A DNA stretch of 37,263 nt from the NCBI GenBank assembly GCA_000155715.1, contig DS990607.1, positions 1,233 to 38,495 of the forward strand. Direction: 5' to 3'. The notes under the pieces are model-generated. The model was not told the DNA's origin. It worked only from the letters and a program-made list of their open reading frames with translations, and ran no database searches. Below, piece after piece: positions 8,078 to 17,129 of the stretch (the first letter of the stretch is position 1; each line of letters begins with the position of its first letter). A program made the translations under genes and the position numbers. This DNA is from a gamma proteobacterium HTCC5015. GTDB lineage: Bacteria; Pseudomonadota; Gammaproteobacteria; HTCC5015.

Positions 8078-8851
8078 CTACCTTGGCTGCATGCGGATGG
8101 CGCCGTCGAGGCGGAGAGTCTCGCCGTTCATAAAGTCGTTTTCGATCAGCGTCACTACCATGCGCGCGTATTCTTCGGGGTGGCCGAGGCGTTTTGGGAA
8201 CTGAGTCATCGCGACCAGCGGCTCCTTGACCTTATCGGGCATGCCGTTCATTAGAGGCGTTGAGAAGATGCCCGGTGCGATGGTGTTGCAGCGGATGCCG
8301 AGCGAGGCTAAATCTCGCGCCATTGGGAGTGTCATCCCCACAATACCGCCCTTGCTGGCCGAGTAGGCGGCTTGGCCAAGCTGACCGTCAAAAGCGGCGA
8401 CAGAAGCGGTGTTAACAATTAAACCGCGCTGGCCATCGGCGTCGATAGGGGCGTTTTTCGCCATGGCAGCGGCGGCGAGACGGCCCACATTAAAAGAGCC
8501 GATTAAATTGATTTGAATGACTTTTTCAAAGCCGTCCAGTGGGTGGGGTGCCCCCTCGCGATCGACCGTTTTGTTGGCAGAACCAATGCCGGCGCAATTG
8601 ACGCATACGTCAAGGCGGCCAAATTGCTCGACGGCTTGGTCGATGGCTGATTGTATTTGTGCTTCGTCCGTGACATCGGCTTGGACGAACAGGGCCGCAT
8701 CGCCCAGTGCTTGCGCTGCCGCTTGGCCTTGCTCTTGATTTAAGTCGATGATGAGCACGCGGCCACCGCGTTCGACGAGCGCTTGGGCTGTGGCGTGCCC
8801 TAGGCCTGAAGCGCCGCCGGTAATGAGAGTGGTGCTGTTTTTTATCTGCAT
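8078..8851 (-). CDS. Short-chain dehydrogenase, 3-hydroxyacyl-CoA dehydrogenase type II-like
   Basis: 257 residues of the classical SDR type. The NAD-binding motif TGGASGLG is at residues 11-18, NCAG at about 85-88, and the catalytic Ser150, Tyr163 and Lys167 show the S-x12-Y-x3-K spacing. Long conserved stretches (GASGLGHATAQALVERG, FNVGRLAAAAMAKN, YSASKGGIVGMTLPMARDLA) are those of type II 3-hydroxyacyl-CoA dehydrogenases related to mammalian HSD17B10. A role in oxidation of 3-hydroxyacyl-CoA in fatty-acid or branched-chain breakdown is therefore likely, but inferred. The ATG at 8851 is chosen because the Rossmann fold begins there and AAAGG lies about 7 bases upstream. It starts 10 bases after the M23 peptidase stop, implying co-transcription. 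Confidence 0.9.
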   Translation of the reverse strand: MQIKNSTTLITGGASGLGHATAQALVERGGRVLIIDLNQEQGQAAAQALGDAALFVQADVTDEAQIQSAIDQAVEQFGRLDVCVNCAGIGSANKTVDREGAPHPLDGFEKVIQINLIGSFNVGRLAAAAMAKNAPIDADGQRGLIVNTASVAAFDGQLGQAAYSASKGGIVGMTLPMARDLASLGIRCNTIAPGIFSTPLMNGMPDKVKEPLVAMTQFPKRLGHPEEYARMVVTLIENDFMNGETLRLDGAIRMQPR

Positions 8852-8861
8852 TGCTGTACCT

Positions 8862-9701
8862 TTATTCCGTCTGAGTTGAGTAGGGCTCTGGGCGCTGATC
8901 GTCGGGCATAAACAAACTGGGATCGACCCAAGTGCCGTTGAGGCCAACCGACCAGTGTAAGTGGGGGCCCGTTACGCGGCCTGTCGCACCGACTTCGCCG
9001 AGCGTATCACCGCGTTCGACGCGCTGGCCTTTTTTGACATGAATGTCGTTGAGGTGGCAGTAAAAGCTAATCACGCCCTGACCGTGATCGATAAACACAC
9101 TGTTGCCATTAAAAAAGAAATCGCCCGCTTCGACTACCAGACCCGGCGCGGGGGCTTTAATCGGTGTGCCCGTGGCAGCGGCGATGTCTAGGCCGCCGTG
9201 AGGGTTGCGGGGTTGTTCGTTAAAAAAGCGCTTAAGCCCAAAGTGGCTGGAGTAGGGGCCGTCGACGGGTTTGTGCATGACCAGGTCGGGCCAAGTGTTT
9301 TCATCAAAGTGGCGTTTGGCCGCGCGCTGTGGGGCGATTTCTTGGCGAATGCGTTTGAGGTCGTCGGGGTTGGGATTGACCTTGCGTTTGTTTTTGATGG
9401 TCAGCCACTGCTCGGGATAGTCGCGATGGGTCACGGTAAAGTGATGGGCGCGACCGTCGACGATCAGCTTGTCGGGGCCCGCTTGGCCTTTGAGGGGAAT
9501 GCCCACCAAAGCAACCCACTGGCCGTCGTTTTTTACCACGCTAACGCGTTTGCCGTAGTAATCGGCTCTCGGCGGCGTATCGCTAGAGGCGGGGCCTAGT
9601 GGCACCACAGCGACGCCGCCTGGTGTTGGGCTGTGGTCGGGCAATTGGGCCGTCGCTAAAAGCGGCAGGAGTAATAATAAAAAAGTAGGAAGACAGCGCA
9701 T
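8862..9701 (-). CDS. Secreted M23-family metallopeptidase (LytM-type)
   Basis: 279 residues. The N-terminus MRCLPTFLLLLLPLLATA is a signal peptide with probable cleavage after residue 18. A beta-rich region at about 45-105 resembles the N-terminal domain of some M23 proteins. The catalytic domain (about 145-265) shows His168 and Asp172 in HGGLD, His216 in FYCHL, and the HLH motif at 247-249, the zinc and catalytic residues of lysostaphin/LytM peptidases. All key residues are present, so it is expected to be an active peptidoglycan endopeptidase in the periplasm. First gene of the minus-strand run with the SDR and amidase; the functional link to them is not obvious. Confidence 0.92.
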   Translation of the reverse strand: MRCLPTFLLLLLPLLATAQLPDHSPTPGGVAVVPLGPASSDTPPRADYYGKRVSVVKNDGQWVALVGIPLKGQAGPDKLIVDGRAHHFTVTHRDYPEQWLTIKNKRKVNPNPDDLKRIRQEIAPQRAAKRHFDENTWPDLVMHKPVDGPYSSHFGLKRFFNEQPRNPHGGLDIAAATGTPIKAPAPGLVVEAGDFFFNGNSVFIDHGQGVISFYCHLNDIHVKKGQRVERGDTLGEVGATGRVTGPHLHWSVGLNGTWVDPSLFMPDDQRPEPYSTQTE

Positions 9702-9850
9702 ACCGTGTATTGATTGATTAAAGCGAGATTAGTTCTAACACAGCTGTGTCACTTTTCGCTATAGCGGTTAGAGGTGACATGGCCAAAGACACCTTGTTTT
9801 TTGCCTTGCTTCTTTTACAGTCAATTTCTCAGTAATTAAGAGGAAATGAC

Positions 9851-10693
9851 ATGACCGAGTTTATGCGCGGTTTTCGCTACGCGGTAGACGGCTTCAAAAT
9901 TATTAAGGCGCCCAAGCTGCGTCGCTATGTCATCGTGCCCTTTATCGTCAATATGGTGTTGTTCTCGCTCGGCCTATGGTATCTCGGCAGTGAGTTTGGG
10001 CGGCTGATGGATAATGTGCCCACTTGGTTGCCTCAGAGCATCGACATGCCGAGTTGGCTGTCGTGGCTTGAAGGTATTTATCAAGGTTTTATGGCCGTGC
10101 TTGGCTGGTTGCAGTATTTGATGTGGCTGTTGTTTTTTGCCCTGTACCTCATCGTGGTGTTCTACACCTTTACCATTGTGACCAATATTATTTGTGCACC
10201 TTTTAATGGATTTTTCTCGGCGGCGGTTGAGCGCCATTTGCTGGGTGATGAAGTGTTTCACATCGAGCGCAGCATTGCCGAAGAGGTGCGCTTGGCGCTG
10301 GTGTCGGAAGTGCGCAAATTGCTCTACATGTTGAAGTATTTAATTCCTTTGCTCGGCATTGTATTGCTGATGTGGGTGACCGTGCTTCCACAGCCGCTGA
10401 TTCCCGTCGTCTGGTTTGCCTACGGCGCTTGGATGCTGTCTTTTGACTACGCCGACTACCCACTGGGCAACCACGGTTTAACCTTTGCCGAAGAGCGGCC
10501 TCTGTTAAAACAGCATCGCGGTTTAGCGCTGGGTTTTGGCAGCGCGATTATGTTGATGACGATGGTGCCCGTATTGAATTTCTTTGCGGTGCCCGTGGGT
10601 GTGGCGGGTGCCACAAAACTCTATTTGGGACGTCTGCGAGAATCGGTAGAGCAAAAGCCCTGCATCGATTTTAAAGGTGCGGCAAAAGAATAA
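9851..10693 (+). CDS. cysZ: CysZ-family sulfate transport membrane protein
   Basis: 280 residues, against 253 in E. coli CysZ. Shared landmarks: GFRYAVDGFKIIKAPKLRRYVIVP near the start, IVTNIICAPFNGFFSAAVE mid-protein, and AYGAWMLSFDYADYPLGNH followed by FGSAIMLMTMVPVLNFFAVPVGVAGAT. Hydrophobic segments lie near 25-47, 85-125, 165-205 and 235-262. CysZ proteins mediate sulfate uptake across the inner membrane for cysteine synthesis. The family (EI24/CysZ) also includes proteins of unclear role, so transport of sulfate is inferred. The start has GAGGAAATGAC upstream. The next gene follows after 70 bases on the same strand. Confidence 0.85.
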   Translation: MTEFMRGFRYAVDGFKIIKAPKLRRYVIVPFIVNMVLFSLGLWYLGSEFGRLMDNVPTWLPQSIDMPSWLSWLEGIYQGFMAVLGWLQYLMWLLFFALYLIVVFYTFTIVTNIICAPFNGFFSAAVERHLLGDEVFHIERSIAEEVRLALVSEVRKLLYMLKYLIPLLGIVLLMWVTVLPQPLIPVVWFAYGAWMLSFDYADYPLGNHGLTFAEERPLLKQHRGLALGFGSAIMLMTMVPVLNFFAVPVGVAGATKLYLGRLRESVEQKPCIDFKGAAKE

Positions 10694-10763
10694 CCGTTGC
10701 ATACAATAAGGCGTGGCGGAAATTCGCTGAAATAGGCTTAACGGCTAAGACGAGGAGATCATC

Positions 10764-11264
10764 ATGCGAAGTTTGCCCGAATTTTTAAGCGCCTATGGCG
10801 TGAGTCACAAAAATACACTGAACCAGTACATTCATTTTGTTTGCGTTCCGCTTATTTTCTTTTCCATTTTCGCCATGCTTTGGGCACTGCCCGTGGGGCA
10901 GTGGTTGAGCTTAGACGGTGCTGCTGCCTACTGGGTGAACGGCGCTACGATTGCCGCGGTGTTAACCGGTTTGGTGTATCTCAAACTGGGCTTGGGAGCC
11001 TTTGTTTTGATGGCGTTTTGGTACGGCTTGAGCCTGTTGGGTATTTTTGCCCTAGAGGCGTTACAACTGCACTTGGTGTGGACGGGGCTCGCCATTTTTG
11101 TACTGTCTTGGATCGGCCAGTTCTACGGCCACAAAGTAGAGGGCGCCAAACCTTCGTTTTTTGAGGACTTGGTTTTTCTGTTGATTGGCCCCATTTTTGT
11201 GAGTGTCGAAATGGCGGCTAAAGTGGGTCTGCCCGTTCCCTACGCCATGGATAACCACAGTTAA
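10764..11264 (+). CDS. Mpo1-like (DUF962) membrane protein
   Basis: 166 residues with about four hydrophobic segments. The two family-defining motifs are present: YGVSHKNTLNQYIHFVCVP near residues 11-29 and WIGQFYGHKVEGAKPSFFEDL near 125-145. Yeast Mpo1, of the same family, is an iron-dependent dioxygenase in alpha-oxidation of phytosphingosine-derived 2-hydroxy fatty acids; the histidines of SHKN, IHF and YGHKVEG are candidate metal ligands. The bacterial substrate is unknown. The ribosome-binding site GAGGAG lies 7 bases upstream of ATG. It follows cysZ and ends just before a strong hairpin. Confidence 0.85.
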   Translation: MRSLPEFLSAYGVSHKNTLNQYIHFVCVPLIFFSIFAMLWALPVGQWLSLDGAAAYWVNGATIAAVLTGLVYLKLGLGAFVLMAFWYGLSLLGIFALEALQLHLVWTGLAIFVLSWIGQFYGHKVEGAKPSFFEDLVFLLIGPIFVSVEMAAKVGLPVPYAMDNHS

Positions 11265-11271
11265 CCGTGCA

Positions 11272-11294
11272 GGGGCCACTGAATAGGTGGCCCC
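11272..11294 (+). terminator. Perfect 8-bp hairpin after the cysZ-Mpo1 unit
   Basis: GGGGCCAC, loop TGAATAG, GTGGCCCC, starting 7 bases after the stop. It lacks a following T run, so it may stop transcription weakly or protect the mRNA end rather than act as a full intrinsic terminator. Confidence 0.55.
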
Positions 11295-11408
11295 GCCGCA
11301 GCACGTACTTCTCTTCGCTTCGGCGACTGTGTCGCGGTGGCAAAGCTTCCTCCTCTCTGCCGTTTTTGCCACAATCGGTGGCTTATCAGGCAAATAGAAC
11401 CATAAAAC

Positions 11409-12167
11409 ATGAAAGCGCATTTATACCGCTGGTCTCGTCACTGGTTGGTAACAGGGGATATTCCACACAATGAGTCGCATCGCCACATCAGTGCGTCGGT
11501 GCTGTTGGGTTTGTTAGGGGAGTTTGAGCTGTCGGTTAACGGCGTTAGGCGCCATACGCGAGCTGCCATCGTCGCACCGGAAGTGGAGCAATCTCTGTCC
11601 GCTCCCAACACGCCTTTGTTGATTGTTCACTGCGACCCCGACAGCGAGGTGTGGCAGCATTTTAAGTACTTGTTGCTGGAGGAAGACAGTGTCGATATCC
11701 CGCCGCCCTCGCAATTGAGCGCGCCGTTGAGCTCGCTCAATTCGCAAGCGGGAGACGCGCGTATCGCCGCTCAGCTTATTGACGACTGGCTGGGCGAGCT
11801 CGGTACTCGGGCGCAAGCGCTCGACCCGCGCATTGCCGACACCTGCGCCTATTTGCGCCAACACCTGCCCGAGCGCATCGATCTTGAGGTGCTGGCCGAG
11901 CGCATTCACTTGTCGACCTCGCGTTTAACCCATTTATTTCGCGAGGAAACGGGCGTGTCGCTGCAGCGGTTTTTGTTGCACTTGAAAATGTTGCAGGCGA
12001 TTCGCCTGTGGCAGCCGGGGATGACTCTGTCCGCATTGGCAGCAGATGCTGGGTTTTACGATCAACCCCACCTCGCGCGCACGGTGCGCGCTATGTTCGA
12101 TGCCCTGCCTTCATCGTTAACGCAAGAGGGGGCGCTGCGCGTCCACCACTGCGAAGATATAGGCTAG
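11409..12167 (+). CDS. AraC-family transcriptional regulator
   Basis: 252 residues. The C-terminal part (about 140-245) carries the double helix-turn-helix of AraC proteins: RIDLEVLAERIHLSTSRLTHLFREETGVSLQRFLLH and the second helix pair LSALAADAGFYDQPHLARTVRAMF. The N-terminal 130 residues look like a small cupin-type sensor domain with the HRHISASVLLGLLGEFEL segment. The ligand is unknown. Immediate neighbours are the Mpo1-like gene upstream and an aminotransferase downstream, but no target is evident. The start at 11409 has no clear ribosome-binding site; a later start is possible because the first ~20 residues are not typical. Confidence 0.88.
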   Translation: MKAHLYRWSRHWLVTGDIPHNESHRHISASVLLGLLGEFELSVNGVRRHTRAAIVAPEVEQSLSAPNTPLLIVHCDPDSEVWQHFKYLLLEEDSVDIPPPSQLSAPLSSLNSQAGDARIAAQLIDDWLGELGTRAQALDPRIADTCAYLRQHLPERIDLEVLAERIHLSTSRLTHLFREETGVSLQRFLLHLKMLQAIRLWQPGMTLSALAADAGFYDQPHLARTVRAMFDALPSSLTQEGALRVHHCEDIG

Positions 12168-12205
12168 CTGTGGTGAAACACGCCGTGGTCGCTGTGTGAA
12201 AGGCC

Positions 12206-12233
12206 GTGACAGGGGTGTGGCAAGCGTTAGAAT
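12206..12233 (+). promoter_or_regulatory. Candidate sigma-70 promoter of the aminotransferase gene
   Basis: GTGACA (12206-12211), a 16-base spacer and TAGAAT (12228-12233). Transcription would start near 12240, placing the ATG at 12266 downstream with a short leader. This supports rejecting the GTG at 12206 as translation start. Confidence 0.45.
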
Positions 12234-12265
12234 ACGCGCTTTGGCTCTATCTTTCTTTAATTTCT

Positions 12266-13450
12266 ATGTCGCTGGCTGACCGCAATCAACACATCGCTCC
12301 GTTTTACGTTATGGATCTACTGGCTCGCGCCAAGCAGCTAGAGGCCGAGGGGCGCGATATTGTGCATTTGGAAATTGGCGAGCCCGATTTCAGCGCGCCC
12401 CAACCCGTGGTCGAGGCGATGCGCGACGCTTTGGCCCAGGGTATTACCCACTATACGCCAGCGCTGGGTTTGCCCGAGCTGCGCGCGGCGATTGCCGATT
12501 TTTACCAGCGGCGCTATGGCGTCGATGTGCCCGCTGCTCAGGTTGCGGTGACACCGGGTGCTTCGGGGGCGCTGCAATTGATTTGCGGCGCTTTAATCAA
12601 TGCGGGAGATCGCGTGTTGATGGCCGACCCTGGCTACCCTTGTAATCGCCACTTTGTGCGTTTGTTTGGCGGGCGCGAGTGGTCAGTGCCCGTGGGACCA
12701 GAGAGTCGTTATCAGTTGACTGCTGCGGAGATTCGAGCGGTCATAAAAGGGGCCAGTGCGGCCGAGCTGGCGCAGATTAAAGCGGTGTTTGTGGCCAGCC
12801 CGAGCAATCCCACGGGAACGCTGTTGAGTCAGGGCGAGCTGGCGGATATTCACGCCCTGTGCCAAGAGCGCGGTTGGTGGCTGGTGGTGGATGAAATCTA
12901 CAATGGTTTGATCTACCAAGTGCAAGAGCACACAGCAGCGGGTTACGGTCTCGACGATGAGAGTCGCACGGCGGTGGTGAACAGCTTTTCGAAATACTTT
13001 GGCATGACGGGCCTGCGCCTCGGTTGGTGCGTTTTGCCGAATACGCTGTGCAATGCGGTGGAGCGGCAGGCGCAAAACCTGTTTCTGTCGCCGTCGACGC
13101 CCGCTCAGTATGGTGCACTGCAGGCCTTTAGTGGCGAGACAGCGGCGATTTTGGAGTCGCGCCGCCAAGCCTTTGAGGCGCGCCGTGACTATTTGTTGCC
13201 CGCGATTCGCGAGCTTGGTTTTGACGTCCCCGTCGAGCCACAGGGGGCGTTTTACCTCTACGCCGATAGCACCGCCTTTGGCGAGGACAGCTTTGCCCTG
13301 TGTGAAATGCTGCTGGATCAAGCGGGCGTGGCACTGACGCCCGGCCTCGATTTTGGCGAACATCGCAATCGCCAGCACCTGCGCTTTGCCTATACTCGTG
13401 AAATTCCCGTGCTAGAAGAGGCGGTAGCCCGGCTCCGGCGCTATCTCTAG
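12266..13450 (+). CDS. PLP-dependent class I/II aminotransferase
   Basis: 394 residues, cytoplasmic. It shows the fold-type I aminotransferase landmarks: GEPDF (38-42), HYTPALGLPELRAAIA, PSNPTG (179-184), the pyridoxal-phosphate aspartate in VVDEIY (Asp209), the Schiff-base lysine Lys243 in NSFSKYFGMTGLRLGW, and the carboxylate-binding arginine near the C-terminus (LRFAYTRE). The family includes aspartate, alanine and aromatic aminotransferases; no residue I can see settles the substrate. I chose ATG 12266 because family members begin close to the NQHIAPFYVMDLL segment and a promoter-like sequence lies just upstream. An alternative GTG at 12206 would add 20 residues. No strong ribosome-binding site is visible. 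Confidence 0.9.
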   Translation: MSLADRNQHIAPFYVMDLLARAKQLEAEGRDIVHLEIGEPDFSAPQPVVEAMRDALAQGITHYTPALGLPELRAAIADFYQRRYGVDVPAAQVAVTPGASGALQLICGALINAGDRVLMADPGYPCNRHFVRLFGGREWSVPVGPESRYQLTAAEIRAVIKGASAAELAQIKAVFVASPSNPTGTLLSQGELADIHALCQERGWWLVVDEIYNGLIYQVQEHTAAGYGLDDESRTAVVNSFSKYFGMTGLRLGWCVLPNTLCNAVERQAQNLFLSPSTPAQYGALQAFSGETAAILESRRQAFEARRDYLLPAIRELGFDVPVEPQGAFYLYADSTAFGEDSFALCEMLLDQAGVALTPGLDFGEHRNRQHLRFAYTREIPVLEEAVARLRRYL

Positions 13451-13579
13451 TGCGGGCGGCGCGAATGGCGCTGGCATCTATTAGCCAAATACTTCAAAAT
13501 CGGCTTTTCTTTTTGCGCTGCCACTCCCTAGAGGACGTGGTGGCCCGATACTGACCGTAACGAGCTAAGCACAGCCACT

Positions 13580-16500
13580 ATGCGATTGAGCAAAATCAAA
13601 TTGGCGGGTTTTAAATCTTTTGTCGACCCGACCACCATCGCGTTTCCCACCAATCTAACGGGCATTATCGGCCCTAACGGTTGCGGTAAATCCAATACCA
13701 TCGACGCCGTGCGCTGGGTGATGGGCGAGTCCTCGGCCAAGCACTTGCGCGGTGCCTCTATGGAGGATGTGATTTTTAAAGGCTCGTCGGCGCGCCCTCC
13801 TGTGGGCAAGGCCTTTGTCGAGCTGGTGTTCGACAACTCGGACGGCTCGCTGGGTGGTCAGTACTCCCAGTTTTCCGAGATCTCCACGCGCCGCGAAGTC
13901 ACGCGCGAGGGCAAATCTACCTACTATTTAAACGGTACGAAGTGTCGCCGTCGTGACATCACGGATATCTTTCTGGGCACGGGCTTAGGGCCGCGCTCCT
14001 ACGCCATTATTGAACAGGGCATGATCTCTCGATTGATCGAGGCCAAGCCCGAGGAAATGCGCGTCTACATCGAAGAGGCGGCGGGTATTTCCAAGTATAA
14101 AGAGCGCCGCCGAGAGACCGAGAACCGCATTCGACACACGCGCGACAATCTCGCGCGTCTCGATGACTTGTTAGACGAGATCAATAAGCAAATTGGCCGC
14201 CTCGACCGCCAGGCGAAAACCGCCGAGCGCTACAAGGGCATGAAGGAAGAAGAGCGCACGAGAAAGGCTGAGTTACTGGCGTTGAAGTGGCGCGAACTGA
14301 ATAACCTAGTTAACAACCGCGAGCGCTATTTGCAGGAGTTGCAAAACCAAGTCGAGGCGGAGATCGCCAAGCAGCGCGAAGTGGAAGCCAAAATTGAATC
14401 CCAGCGCGAGGGACAGGTTCAAGCCAACGAAAAATTGGGCGAGGTGCAGGGCGAGTGGTACCGCATCGGCTCTGAAATTACTCGAACCGAGCAGAGCATC
14501 CGCCACCACAAGGACACTCGCGAGCGCCAGAGCCAAGATCTCCAGCAAATTGAAAATGCCTATCAACAGGCCATGCGTGCAATAGAAGAAGATCGAGCGC
14601 GCCTGTCGGAGCTGGATCGCGATCTCGAAGAAAAATCGCCCGCCTACGAAGGTATTAAAGAGGCCGCTGAATTGTCCGCTCAGCGACTCGAAGAGTGCGA
14701 AGTGGCCATGAATCAATGGCGCGACGAATTCGACGCATTCAATGTTCGCTACACCGAGGCCAGCCAAGTGGCCAAGGTAGAGGGCACGCGTCGCGACCAA
14801 ATTGAACGCAATCAACTCGATCTGCAGCGCCGTATCGAGCGCTTAGAGGGGGAGCTTCAAGAGCTGGGTGGGTTGGATCTCGATGCCGATATCGCCCGCG
14901 CCGAGGAGCAAGAGGCGCAGCTGGCGGAGCAGTCGGCGGAAATGGAAGAGCGCTTGGCGCAGATTAAGCAGCGCCAGAGTACGCGTCGCGAGCAGAATGA
15001 CGATCTCACCAAACAGCTCGATGAGGCTACCCAGCAATTGCAAAGTGCCCGCGGTCGACTCGCCTCTCTAGAGGCGCTGCAACAAGCGGCTCTAGGCAAG
15101 CACAACGAGTCAGTCGTCGAGTGGTTAAAGGGAAATCAGCTGGATGACAAGCCGCGCCTCGGCGAGCAAATTGATGTCGATAGTGGCTGGGAGCGCGCCG
15201 TTGAGACGGTGCTTGGCAATCATCTGGAAGCCGTCTGCGTCGATGGCCTCGATGCGGTTACCTCCGTGCTCGGAGGTTTAGAGCAGGGTGAAGTGGTGCT
15301 GATGGACAGCTCCAGTGCCGCGGGGCAAGGCTCAGCCGAGGCCGACCAATTACTGGCTAAGGTGCGCAGCGAGCGCGATATCGCCAGTTTGTTAAACGGC
15401 GTTTATGCCGTCGATACGCTGGATCAAGCGCTGGCTAAGCGCTCCAGCCTGAGCTCTGGCGAGTCGATTGTGACCAAAGACGGCCTGTGGTTGGGGCGCT
15501 CTTGGTTGAGAGTGGCTCGGGATCAGGATGCCGAGGGCGGCGTGTTAAGCCGCGAGAGGGACATTCGCGAGCTGCAAGAGCAGTTGGTAGAACTGGAAGC
15601 CAAGGTAGAAAGTATTGATGAAGAGCGCACGGAGGGCCGTCAAGAAGTGGCGCAGTACGACAGCGAACGCGAAGCGCTGGGCGGCGACTTACAGCAAGTC
15701 CATCGGCAGCACGCCGATTTGCGCGGCGAGCTGAACGGTTTGCGAATGCGCGCGGAGCAGGCGGGTAAGCGTCGTCAAAATTTGAGCGACGAGCGCGCCG
15801 AACTCAAAGCCAAGCTGGAAGAGGAGAACGCCAACCTGACTGAAGTTCAGGAGGCGCTGGCGCAAGCCAAAATTGAACTCGGTGGTTCCGAGGAAAAGCG
15901 GGAGACACTGCTGGCTCAGCGCGAGCAGCTACAGGATAACCTCAACGACGCTCGCCACACGGCGCAGCGCGATCGCGAGGCCTTGCAGCAGCTGGCGATT
16001 TCGATTGAGTCGATGCGTACGGCCAAAGATTCGGCGGATCGCAATTTGGAGCGCATGAACTCCCAGACCGAACATTTGAAACAGCGCCGCGAAGAGCTGC
16101 TAGAGAATCTCAGCCAAGACGATGCGCCCGTCGAGGCGATGCAGGCTGAGCTAGAGGAGTGGCTGGCCAAACGCGTGGAAGTCGAAGGCCAAGTGGAGCA
16201 GGCGCGTCGCGATGCGGAAACCATCGAGCACTCTCTGCGCGAGCTCGATCAAGAGCGCCTAACCTTTGAGCGCGCCGCCCAAGAGAAGCGCAGCCAGCTT
16301 GAAAGCGAGCGCCTCGGCGCTCAGGAAAACAAAGTGCGCTGCCAGACGGTGAAAGAGCAGCTTGACGAAACGGGTCACGATGCCCGCACATTGCTGGAGT
16401 CGCTGCCCGAAGACGCCGCGATTAAAGCGTGGGAAGAGCAGGTGCAGCAGATTGCCCAGCGTATCAGTCGCTTGGGGCCCATTAACTTGGCGGCCATCGA

Positions 16501-17086
16501 CGAATACAAAGAGACCGCCGAGCGCAAAGAGTACATGGACGCCCAGTACAAAGATCTCACCGAAGCTTTGACGACGCTGGAAAACGCGATTGCCAAAATC
16601 GACAAAGAAACGCGCCAGCGCTTCAAGGAAACGTTCGACCAAGTCAACAAGCGCGTGGGCGAGATGTTCCCCAAATTGTTCGGCGGCGGTCAGTGCCATC
16701 TCGAACTCACTGGTGACGACTTGCTCGATACGGGGGTGTCGATTATGGCGCGACCTCCGGGCAAACGCATTTCTAATATCCACCTGTTGTCGGGCGGCGA
16801 AAAAGCACTGACGGCTGTGGCTATGGTGTTTGCCATTTTCGAGCTCAACCCGGCGCCATTCTGTATGCTCGATGAAGTAGACGCGCCTTTGGACGAAGCT
16901 AACGTGGGGCGCTTCTGCCGCATGGTGGAAGAGATGTCGAAGTCGGTGCAGTTTATTTTTATTACGCACAATAAAACCACCATGGAGTTGGCCAATCAGC
17001 TATCGGGTGTCACCATGCGTGAAGCGGGTGTGTCCCGCCTCGTGGCGGTGAATGTTGAAGAAGCCGTTAAAATGGCGGACGCATAA
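13580..17086 (+). CDS. smc: Chromosome segregation ATPase SMC
   Basis: 1168 residues, typical of bacterial SMC. The Walker A motif GPNGCGKSN is at 31-39. Long coiled coils rich in Glu, Arg and Gln span about 170-490 and 650-1000, around a hinge at about 510-640. The ABC signature LLSGGEKAL is near 1068-1076 and Walker B CMLDEVDAPL near 1094-1103, giving a complete head ATPase after dimerisation. SMC compacts and segregates the chromosome with ScpA/ScpB, which are not in this window. The smc-zipA-ligA order is that of Pseudomonas and related gammaproteobacteria, where SMC replaces MukB. zipA follows after 43 bases. Confidence 0.98.
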   Translation: MRLSKIKLAGFKSFVDPTTIAFPTNLTGIIGPNGCGKSNTIDAVRWVMGESSAKHLRGASMEDVIFKGSSARPPVGKAFVELVFDNSDGSLGGQYSQFSEISTRREVTREGKSTYYLNGTKCRRRDITDIFLGTGLGPRSYAIIEQGMISRLIEAKPEEMRVYIEEAAGISKYKERRRETENRIRHTRDNLARLDDLLDEINKQIGRLDRQAKTAERYKGMKEEERTRKAELLALKWRELNNLVNNRERYLQELQNQVEAEIAKQREVEAKIESQREGQVQANEKLGEVQGEWYRIGSEITRTEQSIRHHKDTRERQSQDLQQIENAYQQAMRAIEEDRARLSELDRDLEEKSPAYEGIKEAAELSAQRLEECEVAMNQWRDEFDAFNVRYTEASQVAKVEGTRRDQIERNQLDLQRRIERLEGELQELGGLDLDADIARAEEQEAQLAEQSAEMEERLAQIKQRQSTRREQNDDLTKQLDEATQQLQSARGRLASLEALQQAALGKHNESVVEWLKGNQLDDKPRLGEQIDVDSGWERAVETVLGNHLEAVCVDGLDAVTSVLGGLEQGEVVLMDSSSAAGQGSAEADQLLAKVRSERDIASLLNGVYAVDTLDQALAKRSSLSSGESIVTKDGLWLGRSWLRVARDQDAEGGVLSRERDIRELQEQLVELEAKVESIDEERTEGRQEVAQYDSEREALGGDLQQVHRQHADLRGELNGLRMRAEQAGKRRQNLSDERAELKAKLEEENANLTEVQEALAQAKIELGGSEEKRETLLAQREQLQDNLNDARHTAQRDREALQQLAISIESMRTAKDSADRNLERMNSQTEHLKQRREELLENLSQDDAPVEAMQAELEEWLAKRVEVEGQVEQARRDAETIEHSLRELDQERLTFERAAQEKRSQLESERLGAQENKVRCQTVKEQLDETGHDARTLLESLPEDAAIKAWEEQVQQIAQRISRLGPINLAAIDEYKETAERKEYMDAQYKDLTEALTTLENAIAKIDKETRQRFKETFDQVNKRVGEMFPKLFGGGQCHLELTGDDLLDTGVSIMARPPGKRISNIHLLSGGEKALTAVAMVFAIFELNPAPFCMLDEVDAPLDEANVGRFCRMVEEMSKSVQFIFITHNKTTMELANQLSGVTMREAGVSRLVAVNVEEAVKMADA

Positions 17087-17129
17087 ACAAAACACGACCG
17101 AAGCGGCGGCAGCCAATCGGGGAGGGTGA

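Noticed and set aside
12206-12265. GTG start at 12206 for the aminotransferase
   Set aside because: It would place the start codon inside a promoter-like GTGACA-16-TAGAAT sequence and adds residues atypical of the family.
16259-16969. 236-residue open frame antisense to smc
   Set aside because: It mirrors the codon bias of smc on the opposite strand, with no recognisable domain and no upstream signals.
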